From: Pseudobutyrivibrio sp. UBA1225
GTDB lineage: Bacteria > Bacillota > Clostridia > Lachnospirales > Lachnospiraceae
Direction of reading: 5' to 3'
NCBI GenBank assembly: GCA_002309345.1
Contig: DBWZ01000028.1
Location: 1 to 31,139, forward strand
DNA length: 31,139 bases
Each line of letters begins with the position of its first letter. Position 1 is the first letter of the stretch. Both the position numbers and the translations under genes were made by a program. Below the pieces are notes generated by a model. It saw nothing but the letters and a program-made list of their open reading frames with translations, made no database searches and had not been told where the DNA came from. Shown in pieces: positions 23,184 to 31,070 of the stretch.

Positions 23184-24674
23184 CTAGATTCCTAAGAAAC
23201 GCTTAACCTCTGCACACATCTCTGGAACTTCTACTACTGTATCATGTCTGATTGCAGCAGAACGAATCTCTTCGATTGCATTTGGAACTGCAACCTTTCC
23301 AAGCTCAGAAAGCTTATCAACAAGAACAAAATCCTCTTCCTTTTCGTAAGCTGGATCAATTGCGCCCATAACTGCACGTGTAAACTTGAATGGGCTAGCT
23401 GTAGAAGCAATAACAGTTGTCTTGCTATCGTTTGTTTCAGCCTTGTACTTGTCAAATACGTTTGAAGCAACACCTGTATGAGTATCAATGATGTAGCCTG
23501 TATCATTAAATACCTTTTTGATGGTTGCGCATGTCTCTGCCTCAGTTGCATAGTTGCCATAGAATGAATCTAGCTTAGCCTTCATCTCTGGTGTGATTTG
23601 GTACTTGCCAGATGTCTTGAGGCTTTCCATAAGTTTGGCATTCTCAGCAGCATCATCTCCAGCAATGTGATAGATAAGTCTCTCAAGGTTGCTTGAGATA
23701 AGAATATCCATTGATGGTGAATTTGTAAGGATGAAATCACGATTCTTGTCGTACTCGCCAGTTGCAAAGAAATCGTAAAGTACCTTGTTTTCATTTGATG
23801 CACAGATAAGCTTGTCAATTGGAAGTCCCATGTTCTTAGCATAGTATGCAGCAAGGATATTTCCAAAGTTACCTGTAGGAACAACAACGTTGATTGTCTC
23901 ACCATACTTAATCTTCTCTTCCTTAAGAAGCTTTGCATACGCATATACGTAGTATGCTATCTGAGGAACTAGACGACCGATGTTGATTGAGTTGGCAGAT
24001 GAGAACTGGAAGCCTGCAGCATCAAGCTCTGCTGCTAAAGCCTTGTCATTGAACATCTGCTTAACGCCAGTTTGAGCCTGATCGAAATTACCCTTGATAC
24101 CAACAACGTGTGTGTTGTCTCCCTTTTGAGTAACCATCTGCTTTTCCTGGATAGCTGATACACCGTTCTTTGGATAGAATACAACAATTCTAGTACCTTC
24201 AACATCAGCAAAGCCTGCAAGAGCAGCCTTGCCTGTGTCACCAGAAGTAGCTGTAAGAATAACGATATCGTTCTTTATGTTGTTTTTACGAGCGGAAGTA
24301 ATCATAAGATGTGGCAAAATTGAAAGTGCCATATCTTTAAAGGCAATAGTTGCGCCGTGGAAAAGCTCGAGATAATATGCACCATCTGCATATGTAAGTG
24401 GAGCGATTTCCTTGGTATCAAACTTGCTATCGTAAGCGCTATTAATGCAGTGCTTGAGCTCTTCTTCAGTAAAATCTGAAAGGAAAAGCTTTAATACCTC
24501 GTAAGCAACCTGCTGATAATTCATATCTGCAAGCTTATCAAGAGAAACATCGAGTGCAGGAATAGATGTTGGAACAAACAATCCGCCATCATCTGCCAAT
24601 CCCTTTAAAATAGCCTGAGATGCTGTAATTTGATTCTTTTTCAAATCTCTAGTACTAACGTAATTTACTGACAT
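23184..24674 (-). CDS. thrC: Threonine synthase
   Basis: ThrC converts O-phosphohomoserine to threonine using PLP. The 496-residue protein is of the long class. It begins with YVSTRD and has DDGGLFVP, the PLP lysine Lys113 in HGATIAFKDMALS, TATSGDTGKAALAGF and VPTGNFGNILAAYYA. It ends with DTHTGVA and a helical tail. The start is ATG at 24674 with AGGAAGA. It is alone here, without hom or thrB. Together with ilvA at 4483 it gives both ends of the threonine-to-isoleucine branch in one window, though in separate units. Confidence 0.97.
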   Translation of the reverse strand: MSVNYVSTRDLKKNQITASQAILKGLADDGGLFVPTSIPALDVSLDKLADMNYQQVAYEVLKLFLSDFTEEELKHCINSAYDSKFDTKEIAPLTYADGAYYLELFHGATIAFKDMALSILPHLMITSARKNNIKNDIVILTATSGDTGKAALAGFADVEGTRIVVFYPKNGVSAIQEKQMVTQKGDNTHVVGIKGNFDQAQTGVKQMFNDKALAAELDAAGFQFSSANSINIGRLVPQIAYYVYAYAKLLKEEKIKYGETINVVVPTGNFGNILAAYYAKNMGLPIDKLICASNENKVLYDFFATGEYDKNRDFILTNSPSMDILISSNLERLIYHIAGDDAAENAKLMESLKTSGKYQITPEMKAKLDSFYGNYATEAETCATIKKVFNDTGYIIDTHTGVASNVFDKYKAETNDSKTTVIASTASPFKFTRAVMGAIDPAYEKEEDFVLVDKLSELGKVAVPNAIEEIRSAAIRHDTVVEVPEMCAEVKRFLGI

Positions 24675-24713
24675 GATTCTTCCTCGCTTTTCATATATTC
24701 ATATAATTTATTG

Positions 24714-24747
24714 CTATAGGAGCAGTTGTTATATCTGAATCCTATAG
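24714..24747 (-). promoter_or_regulatory. Hairpin in the thrC leader
   Basis: CTATAGGA/TCCTATAG (24714-24721 with 24740-24747) forms an eight-pair stem with an 18-base loop, 40 bases before thrC. No T-run follows and no leader peptide rich in threonine was seen, so a role in control is only possible. The rest of 24675-24806 shows no clear promoter. Confidence 0.35.
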
Positions 24748-24806
24748 TAAGCATAAAGAATATAGCACAGAAGAATGCTAAAATCTAGTGAAAATTATTG
24801 TTATAC

Positions 24807-25616
24807 TCAGCCTAATTTTGGTGATTGTGACACGGATGACACATCACTGCTTTTCGATGGTTGTCGCGATAAGTTGTTATTATTATATGTTATATCTCCC
24901 ATACCTTCATCATGTGTTACACCTGTAGTATCAGACGAAGATCCTTGTGGAAGTGATGACGTTCTAGGCAACAAAGCGGGTGGCTGAGGTTTCGATGACG
25001 TTCTAGGCGACAAAGTGGGTGGCTTTTCTGAGTTGTTTTCCGGTGATACTTCTGAATAATAACCAGTCGAGTATGAACTTACGCTGTCATCACTAGTCTG
25101 TGATTTATTATTGTCTGGTTCCCCTAGAATTTCTGGTGTATATAGCTCTGGAAAATCTCTTCGCCCCGCAACTTGGGTAGCAGTTTTAATATTTTTCAAC
25201 ATTATAATTTCATTATTATCATTTTTTAGAAATTCTTTTTCATGTTCCTCCATTACTTTTTTTAATCTTTCTTTATCCTTCCAAATATCCCTCCAAATAT
25301 CCTTCCGAATATTATTCATAGCACCAATTCTCTTCACATATTCAGGCTGTGCTTTTGTATTTGTTTGTATCTGACCAGAATTTGAATCAATATTTAGATT
25401 AGCGTTCTGTTCTGCAGCTTCTTCAACAATAACACTTGGAACCGTAGTTCTTTGTTCAAGCGTTCCATCTACAAGTTCTGTAGGGGTTAAATTTTCACTA
25501 CTAGGCTGCACCCCTGGGTTTGTTGATGCTACTTCTCTAGCATTTTTAATTTTCTTTTTTCTAAAATTACTTCGCATAAGTTTCTTCATTTTTTTTAATA
25601 CATTTGTTAATTTCAT
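24807..25616 (-). CDS. Unknown 269-residue basic/proline-serine-rich protein
   Basis: I recognise no family. Residues 1-27 are strikingly basic and amphipathic (LKKMKKLMRSNFRKKKIKN), which could bind membranes or nucleic acid but is not a signal peptide. A charged helix follows near residues 88-130, then a disordered C-terminal third rich in Pro, Ser, Thr and Asn. Two adjacent 13-residue repeats, PPTLSPRTSSKPQ and PPALLPRTSSLPQ, lie near residue 200-225. The start is ATG after GAAAGGAGCAA, the same leader wording as at 28478. The gene is AT-rich, stands between thrC and a broken hipA, and has the shared motif upstream. Confidence 0.82.
   Translation of the reverse strand: MKLTNVLKKMKKLMRSNFRKKKIKNAREVASTNPGVQPSSENLTPTELVDGTLEQRTTVPSVIVEEAAEQNANLNIDSNSGQIQTNTKAQPEYVKRIGAMNNIRKDIWRDIWKDKERLKKVMEEHEKEFLKNDNNEIIMLKNIKTATQVAGRRDFPELYTPEILGEPDNNKSQTSDDSVSSYSTGYYSEVSPENNSEKPPTLSPRTSSKPQPPALLPRTSSLPQGSSSDTTGVTHDEGMGDITYNNNNLSRQPSKSSDVSSVSQSPKLG
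24955..25024 (-). repeat. Tandem 39-base repeat in the proline/serine-rich gene
   Basis: Two near-identical 31-base blocks (24955-24985 and 24994-25024) lie 39 bases apart in frame and encode the 13-residue PPxLxPRTSSxPQ unit twice. Confidence 0.8.
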
Positions 25617-25678
25617 TATTTAATTGCTCCTTTCGGTGTAAAATGTTTTACCGTATTACCAATATTCCTCTTCTATTT

Positions 25679-25714
25679 CTATATCAATAAAACTACATCA
25701 CTTTTTTCCTTTTT
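25679..25714 (-). promoter_or_regulatory. Shared upstream motif, copy 3
   Basis: The minus strand reads AAAAGGAAAAAA (25702-25714 region), then a T-rich spacer and TTGATATAG (25679-25687). It matches the copy at 28519 in its second half and differs by one base in the first. It begins 63 bases before the start codon of the 24807 gene. Confidence 0.5.
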
Positions 25715-25729
25715 CTCAAAAAAATCCAT

Positions 25730-25759
25730 AAAAAACGACGACACATCTCTGCATCGCCG
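25730..25759 (-). terminator. Intrinsic terminator after the hipA remnant
   Basis: A stem between CGGCGATGC and GTGTCGTCG (25736-25759, with G-U pairs) is followed on the minus strand by six Ts (25730-25735). Confidence 0.65.
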
Positions 25760-25790
25760 TTAAATCAAACATTTTTCTAAATCAACAATA

Positions 25791-26026
25791 TTATAATTGT
25801 GCATAACCTCCCGTTTTCAAAATCTTTTTAGAAAGATTCTCCACGTCGGGGAAAGACTCTAACAATAATTCGCTAGCTTTCGATAAAGATTTTTCGAAAT
25901 TGTTTGCCAAATTATCAAAAACTCTTTCAACCATTTTCCGCCCTAATCCGATTTCATCTGAAATCATAACAAAATTTGATCTATTAATTTTCCATTTATT
26001 TCAATAAAAACTTTTAAAACTCTCAC
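25791..26026 (-). pseudogene. Collapsed hipA-like toxin gene
   Basis: Directly after the HipB-like gene a GTG at 26026 opens a 20-residue frame, VRVLKVFIEINGKLIDQILL, which resembles the start of HipA kinases. It stops at 25964. An overlapping ATGA opens a second frame of 58 residues (25967-25791), with DEIGLGRKMVERVFDNL and ASELLLESFPD, which resembles a HipA C-terminus. A full HipA has 300-400 or more residues, so the kinase core appears to be deleted. Alternatively the two frames are independent small genes. The assignment rests on position and weak motif likeness. Confidence 0.5.
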
Positions 26027-26028
26027 AA

Positions 26029-26241
26029 CTAATTCCTTTCATTTATCTCCAAATTTAACCCCAACATATTTGCAAGCAGTAAAGCTTTACCAAGCTCAAT
26101 AGTTTTTTTTCCGTTTTCCAAATCAGAAATATATGTAACCGAGAGACCAGTAAAGTCAGATATATACTTTTGTGTGTATCCCAAGTATTTTCGTCTTTTT
26201 TTTATGCATTCACCAAAATCTTTTGAATTAAATACTCTCAT
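26029..26241 (-). CDS. hipB: HipB-like helix-turn-helix repressor
   Basis: This 70-residue Cro/CI-type protein has KDFGECIKKRRKYLGYTQKYISDFTGLSVTYISDLENGKKTIELGKALLLANMLGL, a complete five-helix HTH_3 domain. HipB antitoxins have this form and repress their own promoter. GGAGG precedes the ATG at 26241. Three evenly spaced palindromes upstream are its likely operators. The partner toxin gene downstream is broken, so the protein may now act only as a regulator. Confidence 0.85.
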   Translation of the reverse strand: MRVFNSKDFGECIKKRRKYLGYTQKYISDFTGLSVTYISDLENGKKTIELGKALLLANMLGLNLEINERN

Positions 26242-26259
26242 AACAGACCTCCAAATTAT

Positions 26260-26346
26260 GCCGTACGAACTAATAATTGTATTTGTAAAAAAATATAGCC
26301 GTACGGCTGTATTTACACTTTAAAGTATAAATTTAGCCGTACGGCT
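26260..26346. promoter_or_regulatory. Three operator palindromes upstream of the HipB-like gene
   Basis: AGCCGTACGGCT occurs exactly at 26297-26308 and 26335-26346, and a degenerate copy (GCCGTACGAA) lies at 26260-26269. The centres are 38 bases apart in both intervals, a spacing that suggests cooperative or wrapped binding by repressor dimers. Confidence 0.85.
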
Positions 26347-26353
26347 TTGTCAA
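26324..26353 (-). promoter_or_regulatory. Promoter of the HipB-like gene
   Basis: TTGACA (26348-26353) and TATACT (26324-26329) are 18 bases apart on the minus strand. The strongest operator lies inside the spacer, so bound repressor would block RNA polymerase. Confidence 0.8.
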
Positions 26354-26421
26354 GTGTTCTATAAATCCAATAGCATCAAATCATATAAGATGCACATAAC
26401 CTTTTATATTTGTATATATAA

Positions 26422-27663
26422 TTATCGCTTACATGTTTTAAAGATACTTTTTGCTGCTTTAAAAGCACTAGAACAACATTTCTTTGCATTAATATATGAA
26501 TTCTTGACTGTTTTATAAACTGTATTACCATAAGATGCATTACGAATAGAACCAAGAATTTGAGAATTCATATTATTACTTTCAGGATATGAATCCACAA
26601 AATAAAACGAATGCTCTGAATTATTATAATCCTTAATATTCTTAAAATCTTCTTCTACTTCTTCTTCTATTCTTTTATTTAGTAGCTTTGGCTTCTCTAA
26701 TAATTCGTCATAATAAGCTTTTGAATTATCCGTAAAACTATCTTTTATAATTTGCCCCGTACTAATTTGATTTGACAATGAATTTTTCATTCCATTGCCC
26801 AATATTCGCGCCTCAGAATACAAATTAAATCTATAATTATTATTCTCAGAAAATGTATATGCTATATTTCTAATTGAATCTACATAATTTAACACCTCCC
26901 TATATACATCCAGATTATGCCTCAATGAATCAATATTTTCCTTTTTAATGTATTTAATGTACGTCAAATTATTCCATGACGTATGATTATCATTATTTAT
27001 ATAATCTACTAAACCAATACTTTTTAAATAACCCAAGAATTCATAATCACTAATCTTATTATTTTCATATTCCGATTTTTTAATTGAAAAATCTATACAT
27101 ATATCTTTTACTCTTGTTATTGAATCATATACATTTATGCTCAGAAATTCATTATAATAAGACTTTAATTTATCCTGCTCAAGGGGTATGTTTGCGTTAT
27201 CTCTACCATTGATTAACTGATTATAATCTTCACATAACTGATTATAATCTTTACGTAACTGATTTATCTCTTTTACATTTATATTTTTTACAAAGTTAAT
27301 TTTTTTCTCAATGTCATTCATTTTATAGGATATATATTCTTTTGCCATCTCGTTTTTGATAGATTCAATTCCAGATTCTAAATTACTAAAAGTATCGAAT
27401 GTAAAATTAATATCATTTTTTCTATCACTATTTTTGGACTCGTCAAAATATTGTAATAGTTTCTTTACCGAGTCCATTTTATTTTTAGTGTCACTAATAT
27501 CGGGTAAAAATCCTGATATAGCTTCTATCTCAGATTCTATATCTGGCACAACCACATTTTTTATATGTTGTTCTTTCTCACTCCAAAATTTCTCTATGTT
27601 ATTTTCATTATTATTCATCCTTTTTATAGATTTGTCTCTATTTCGCTGATTGTTTTCAGGCAT
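26422..27663 (-). CDS. Unknown 413-residue coiled protein with Lys/Cys-rich tail
   Basis: I recognise no family. No signal peptide is present. The protein is very rich in Asn, Lys, Glu and Ile and mostly helical. A coiled stretch near residues 130-150 repeats DYNQL (a 21-base DNA repeat around 27214-27267). Near residue 345 HSFYFVDSYPES loosely recalls the SFYDMPD repeats of the 12663 gene. The last 22 residues, around KKCCSSAFKAAKSIFKTCKR, are basic, amphipathic and contain three cysteines. AGGAGG precedes the ATG at 27663, 27 bases after the preceding gene's stop, so the two form an operon. Confidence 0.82.
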   Translation of the reverse strand: MPENNQRNRDKSIKRMNNNENNIEKFWSEKEQHIKNVVVPDIESEIEAISGFLPDISDTKNKMDSVKKLLQYFDESKNSDRKNDINFTFDTFSNLESGIESIKNEMAKEYISYKMNDIEKKINFVKNINVKEINQLRKDYNQLCEDYNQLINGRDNANIPLEQDKLKSYYNEFLSINVYDSITRVKDICIDFSIKKSEYENNKISDYEFLGYLKSIGLVDYINNDNHTSWNNLTYIKYIKKENIDSLRHNLDVYREVLNYVDSIRNIAYTFSENNNYRFNLYSEARILGNGMKNSLSNQISTGQIIKDSFTDNSKAYYDELLEKPKLLNKRIEEEVEEDFKNIKDYNNSEHSFYFVDSYPESNNMNSQILGSIRNASYGNTVYKTVKNSYINAKKCCSSAFKAAKSIFKTCKR

Positions 27664-27690
27664 ATTTGTATCCTCCTAATTAATTAAAAA

Positions 27691-28478
27691 CTATTGTTTA
27701 AAGCAAAGACATCTCTTAAATGCATTTTTAATATTTTTAAATTTAAAAATCTCACGAGAAGTACTTCTATCACGCTGATAGCTATTATTAATACTAGCAG
27801 GCAATACAGCACTATATGATTGATGTAAATGAGGTTCGTCAATATCATGTACTTCACTATTAACATTCGATATAGAACTAATTGCACTGAAATCACTTGG
27901 TTGCCTATCATTATTATTTCCCCATATTTGTTCGCCTCGCTGCGATAAATTAGTTTCATCGCCTCCATATAATTCAAAGTAACCACCAATAAAAGAATTA
28001 ATTTCGTCAAAATTTTGCGTGGTTGATTCGCCAACTTCATTTTGATTTATATTATTAAGAACACTCCTCTCACTCACTGAGCTTAATATTTCAGACTCTC
28101 CTTCTCCTCCATAAAGAGTTTTAAGTCGTTCTTTTTTATTGAATCCTTCAGGAAAATGAATGTTGCCCGATATTTCATTGAAGGATGATATACACTCATT
28201 AATTAAAACAATATTCTGATTCGCATAAAAACGATTAAGATTTTCTACAATTTCCGCCGTAACATCTGTCCTTATTCTAAGCTGCTCTAGACGCTCTTGG
28301 TTATTTATTAAATTATCTTGTTTGTTTTCTAATTTATTTTTAATGACCCTAAGTGTATGGTCTGTATGTGGATCATCATATATTATATTTTTAAGCCCCC
28401 TAATATATTCAATATCATCTATAAACCCACTTATAAAATTCGAACTATCAATAAACCATTAATCATTTCATTACTCAT
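27691..28478 (-). pseudogene. Unknown 262-residue protein gene with a one-base frameshift
   Basis: An ATG at 28478 with an ideal GAAAGGAG site opens MSNEMINGLLIVRIL and then stops. The next frame is open from just after this point to 27691 and has no credible start. Adding one T to the three-T run at 28453-28455 joins them as MSNEMINGFIDSSNFISGF and gives 262 residues. The restored protein is helical in its first half, Asn/Ser-rich in the middle, and ends KNIKNAFKRCLCFKQ, a basic cysteine-containing tail like that of the following gene. It may be a real inactivation or a sequencing error. A GTG at 28077 could start only the last 128 residues. Confidence 0.72.
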
Positions 28479-28518
28479 TTCTTTGCTCCTTTCATATCTT
28501 AATATTTACGTACCTATT

Positions 28519-28555
28519 CTATATATCAATAAAAAAATCTATTTTTTTCCATTTT
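28519..28555 (-). promoter_or_regulatory. Shared upstream motif, copy 4
   Basis: The minus strand reads AAAATGGAAAAAAA (28542-28555), then ATAG, a T-run, and TTGATATATAG (28519-28529). It lies 41 bases before the ATG at 28478 and drives the two-gene unit. Confidence 0.6.
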
Positions 28556-28623
28556 CAACAAAATTTTTCTAATAAAATCCATGTTCCGACAAAGCCACCA
28601 TTTTATCTAAATATTTTTAGGCA

Positions 28624-28652
28624 TTTACAATACAGGACAAAGTTGGTAAACT
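28624..28652 (+). promoter_or_regulatory. Possible promoter for the first lipoprotein gene
   Basis: TTTACA (28624-28629) and TAAACT (28647-28652) are 17 bases apart on the plus strand, about 46 bases before the start codon. Confidence 0.42.
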
Positions 28653-28698
28653 GTTACTTGTTGTTAAAATTTTAAATAGAATAAAGGAGAATTATGCT

Positions 28699-29088
28699 AT
28701 GAAAAAGAAATTAGCTATCGTGCTAGCAAGCGTAGCTGCAATCGCAACTATTTTTACTGGATGTGGAAAGGGTAAAGATATTTCTGGCCATTATGTTGCA
28801 CAAATGGCATCAAATGAAATGTTCTCTCCATCAGAAATTGAGGACTTGAAGCAGAGTGGAATTTATATAAGCGACCTTGCACTTGATACCAACATTGATT
28901 TTACAGATGATAATAAGTTTACAATGACTTTTGATACTACACCTCTTAATGATGGCTTAAACAAAGTCCTTGATGAAAAAATTGATACAATAGCTGAAGA
29001 AGTTTTAAATAACCAAGGAATACCTACAGATCAGTTAACTGATGAAGATGGCAATAAATCTGAATTAAATTTTAAGAAGCAAAACTAA
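28699..29088 (+). CDS. Small lipoprotein of unknown function
   Basis: The 129-residue protein starts with a classic lipoprotein signal: basic MKKK, a hydrophobic stretch and the lipobox FTGC with the modified cysteine near residue 22. It should be anchored to the outer face of the membrane. The mature part begins GKGKDISGHYVAQM and is acidic, with DTNIDFTDDNKFTMTFD, a pattern seen in secreted beta-rich proteins. I recognise no family. AAAGGAG lies before the ATG. The next gene also encodes a lipoprotein on the same strand. Confidence 0.88.
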   Translation: MKKKLAIVLASVAAIATIFTGCGKGKDISGHYVAQMASNEMFSPSEIEDLKQSGIYISDLALDTNIDFTDDNKFTMTFDTTPLNDGLNKVLDEKIDTIAEEVLNNQGIPTDQLTDEDGNKSELNFKKQN

Positions 29089-29107
29089 ACATATTACGAC
29101 TTGAAAA

Positions 29108-29132
29108 CGGCGTTGCAAAAAAAGCATCGCCG
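29108..29132 (+). terminator. Hairpin between the two lipoprotein genes
   Basis: CGGCGTTGC/GCATCGCCG (29108-29116 with 29124-29132) forms a stem with one mismatch and a seven-A loop. No T-run follows, so it may be only a weak terminator. Confidence 0.45.
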
Positions 29133-29171
29133 TATATATTAAGCAATTATTAATTACTCGAAAGGAAAATA

Positions 29172-31046
29172 ATGTTAAAGAGAATAATTGTAACAACCTT
29201 AGCCATCTTTTGCATTTTTGCACTTATGGGCTGCACTTCAAAAGGATCTACAGCTGATAAGAAAAAGGCTTCTGATTCCTCTCCTGCACCACAGCCTAGA
29301 CAGCTATCATCTGAAACATACTATATGCTAAGCTACGATGCAACTGAGGATGAGATTTACGAGAATGCTGATTCAGAATTTCCATCAATGTATTTAGTTG
29401 ATGAAAATGGAAATAAGAAAAGTGATTTTACTAGAGACCTAAAAGAATTTTTAAAAGAAAAGGATATTAAAGCCGAGCTGAATACTTATGTGCAATACTA
29501 TGAACCAACAACAAATATTTTTTACGCTTATTTATGGACTAAGGATGCTGAAGGCGATGGATTGTATGCAATAGATGTAAATTCTAAAAAGCTCAAACAG
29601 TTAATATCAGGTGATGACTTTGATACTGTTAAATATATTGATTATTACAAACATAAACTATACATTGGCGTCTATAATTATAATAAGCCATGTGATGAAT
29701 TCGTTTTTACGGTATCAGACGATTTTACTTTTACACGTATTAAAAATGAAAATAATATTATAAATAATGAAAACTACTTCCCTATTCCAAATACCTTTAA
29801 AAGCTGCTTTAAGATACAACAATTCTCTATGGCAAGAGCCTTTGACGAGTTAGGTTACGTTGTATTACAAAGTAAAAGTAATGATAATGAAGAATCACTT
29901 ATACAAATCTTTCCTGATAACTCCAGAAAAAAAATCGACTCTATCAATATAATAGACGATAATATTTTATATTATGATAAAGAAAAAATAGTCTATTCTA
30001 AATTAAATTCAACTGGTGATGAGAGTTTTCTTGATATATATAAATTATATTTGAAAACTAATAAAACAAAGAAAATCCTTACTACGGATTATGATAGTGT
30101 GGTTGAAGTATCCAATAACAAAATGAATTACATCGATGGATTTTCATTATATGAATTTAATTTTGTAGATAATGAGACAAAGCTAGTTTTCTCCAACGAA
30201 AAAAAGCCGGGTGTAAATATAGAACTAACCCAATGCTATCAAATACAAAATGATAATTTTTTCGTATGCTTTTTGAACGGCGCAGACATCAAGTTTCATA
30301 GAATTGATAATGCTGGTGAGCAGGCAGAGCTTGTTGATATCGGCTGCCCTATTGGAGAAGTCAGCAATTACAAATATGGCACTGTTTTGCCAGGTCATAC
30401 TGAAACCGAGTGTCCATTCTGCAATACTATTATTTCAACATACGACTATGAACTATTCCAGCTAAGTGATGAACATTCTAAATATGCTTCTAAAATAAAT
30501 CGTTCATTAAAAGAAAAAATGGATGACTTCCTCAATAAAAAATTTGAGATTGAGGATGAAAGCAGATGCGAACTTCACAATGAGGAATATTTTATTAATG
30601 CATATGAAGAAATGAAATTGAAAGGCGTTGAAATACTAAACGATAAATTCCTGACTGTGACAATGAATGAATACTACTACGGTGGTGGCCCTCACGGCAC
30701 CTATTACACCGAACAATACATTTATGATTTAGAGACAGGCGAAGAATTATCAATGAAAAACTTCTTCTCTGAATCAGAAGACAAATTCAAGGAATTGATT
30801 GCAGAAAACGCTAAGGAAAACTATGTAAATAACAACGAGGACTACAGCTTTACATCTGAAAACGATGCATATAACGCAGTCAAAAACGGTGCTTCTATTG
30901 ATTCAACCTATATATATTACGCTAAAGACCATTTTACTTATTGCTTTGGAATATATGAATTGGGAGCCTATTGCGATGGTGAATATCGCGTAGATGTACC
31001 ATATGAAGAGTTAAACGGAAATGCGAATTTGACTAGGGTGAGATAA
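29172..31046 (+). CDS. Large lipoprotein with a DUF3298-like C-terminal domain
   Basis: The 624-residue protein has a lipoprotein signal ending LMGC (cysteine near residue 21) and a Ser/Lys-rich linker. The central region of repeated strands (DGLYAIDVNSKKLKQL, DNILYYDKEKIVYSK, NKTKKILTTDYDSVVEV) suggests a beta-propeller-like fold. A TECPFCNT pair near 415 could bind metal or form a disulfide. The last 150 residues, with YYYGGGPHGTYYTEQYIYDLETGEEL, NFFSESEDKFKELI and YCDGEYRVDVPYEEL, match the pattern of DUF3298/RsiV C-terminal domains, which in RsiV bind lysozyme. Function is unknown; an extracellular sensor or binding role is plausible. Confidence 0.85.
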   Translation: MLKRIIVTTLAIFCIFALMGCTSKGSTADKKKASDSSPAPQPRQLSSETYYMLSYDATEDEIYENADSEFPSMYLVDENGNKKSDFTRDLKEFLKEKDIKAELNTYVQYYEPTTNIFYAYLWTKDAEGDGLYAIDVNSKKLKQLISGDDFDTVKYIDYYKHKLYIGVYNYNKPCDEFVFTVSDDFTFTRIKNENNIINNENYFPIPNTFKSCFKIQQFSMARAFDELGYVVLQSKSNDNEESLIQIFPDNSRKKIDSINIIDDNILYYDKEKIVYSKLNSTGDESFLDIYKLYLKTNKTKKILTTDYDSVVEVSNNKMNYIDGFSLYEFNFVDNETKLVFSNEKKPGVNIELTQCYQIQNDNFFVCFLNGADIKFHRIDNAGEQAELVDIGCPIGEVSNYKYGTVLPGHTETECPFCNTIISTYDYELFQLSDEHSKYASKINRSLKEKMDDFLNKKFEIEDESRCELHNEEYFINAYEEMKLKGVEILNDKFLTVTMNEYYYGGGPHGTYYTEQYIYDLETGEELSMKNFFSESEDKFKELIAENAKENYVNNNEDYSFTSENDAYNAVKNGASIDSTYIYYAKDHFTYCFGIYELGAYCDGEYRVDVPYEELNGNANLTRVR

Positions 31047-31055
31047 AAAAACTAA

Positions 31056-31068
31056 TTTTTTTCCATTT
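31056..31068 (-). promoter_or_regulatory. Shared upstream motif, orphan copy
   Basis: AAATGGAAAAAAA on the minus strand is followed by TTAG and a seven-T run, as in the 28519 copy, but the second box is not preserved. It points into the 3' end of the large lipoprotein gene; no gene starts downstream. Confidence 0.45.
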
Positions 31069-31070
31069 AC

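Noticed and set aside
25989..26003. TTTTCCATTTATTT resembling the shared upstream motif
   Set aside because: It lies inside the hipA-like reading frame, has a shorter T-run, no second box and no gene start downstream.
27691..28069. Possible CaaX prenylation box (CFKQ) at the end of the 27691 product
   Set aside because: The cysteine is four from the end, but a lysine at the second aliphatic position is strongly disfavoured; only the general basic-cysteine character is reported.
27691..28077. 128-residue protein starting at a GTG
   Set aside because: The same frame continues 120 codons upstream with protein-like sequence, and the good ribosome site is at 28478; it is the tail of a frameshifted gene.
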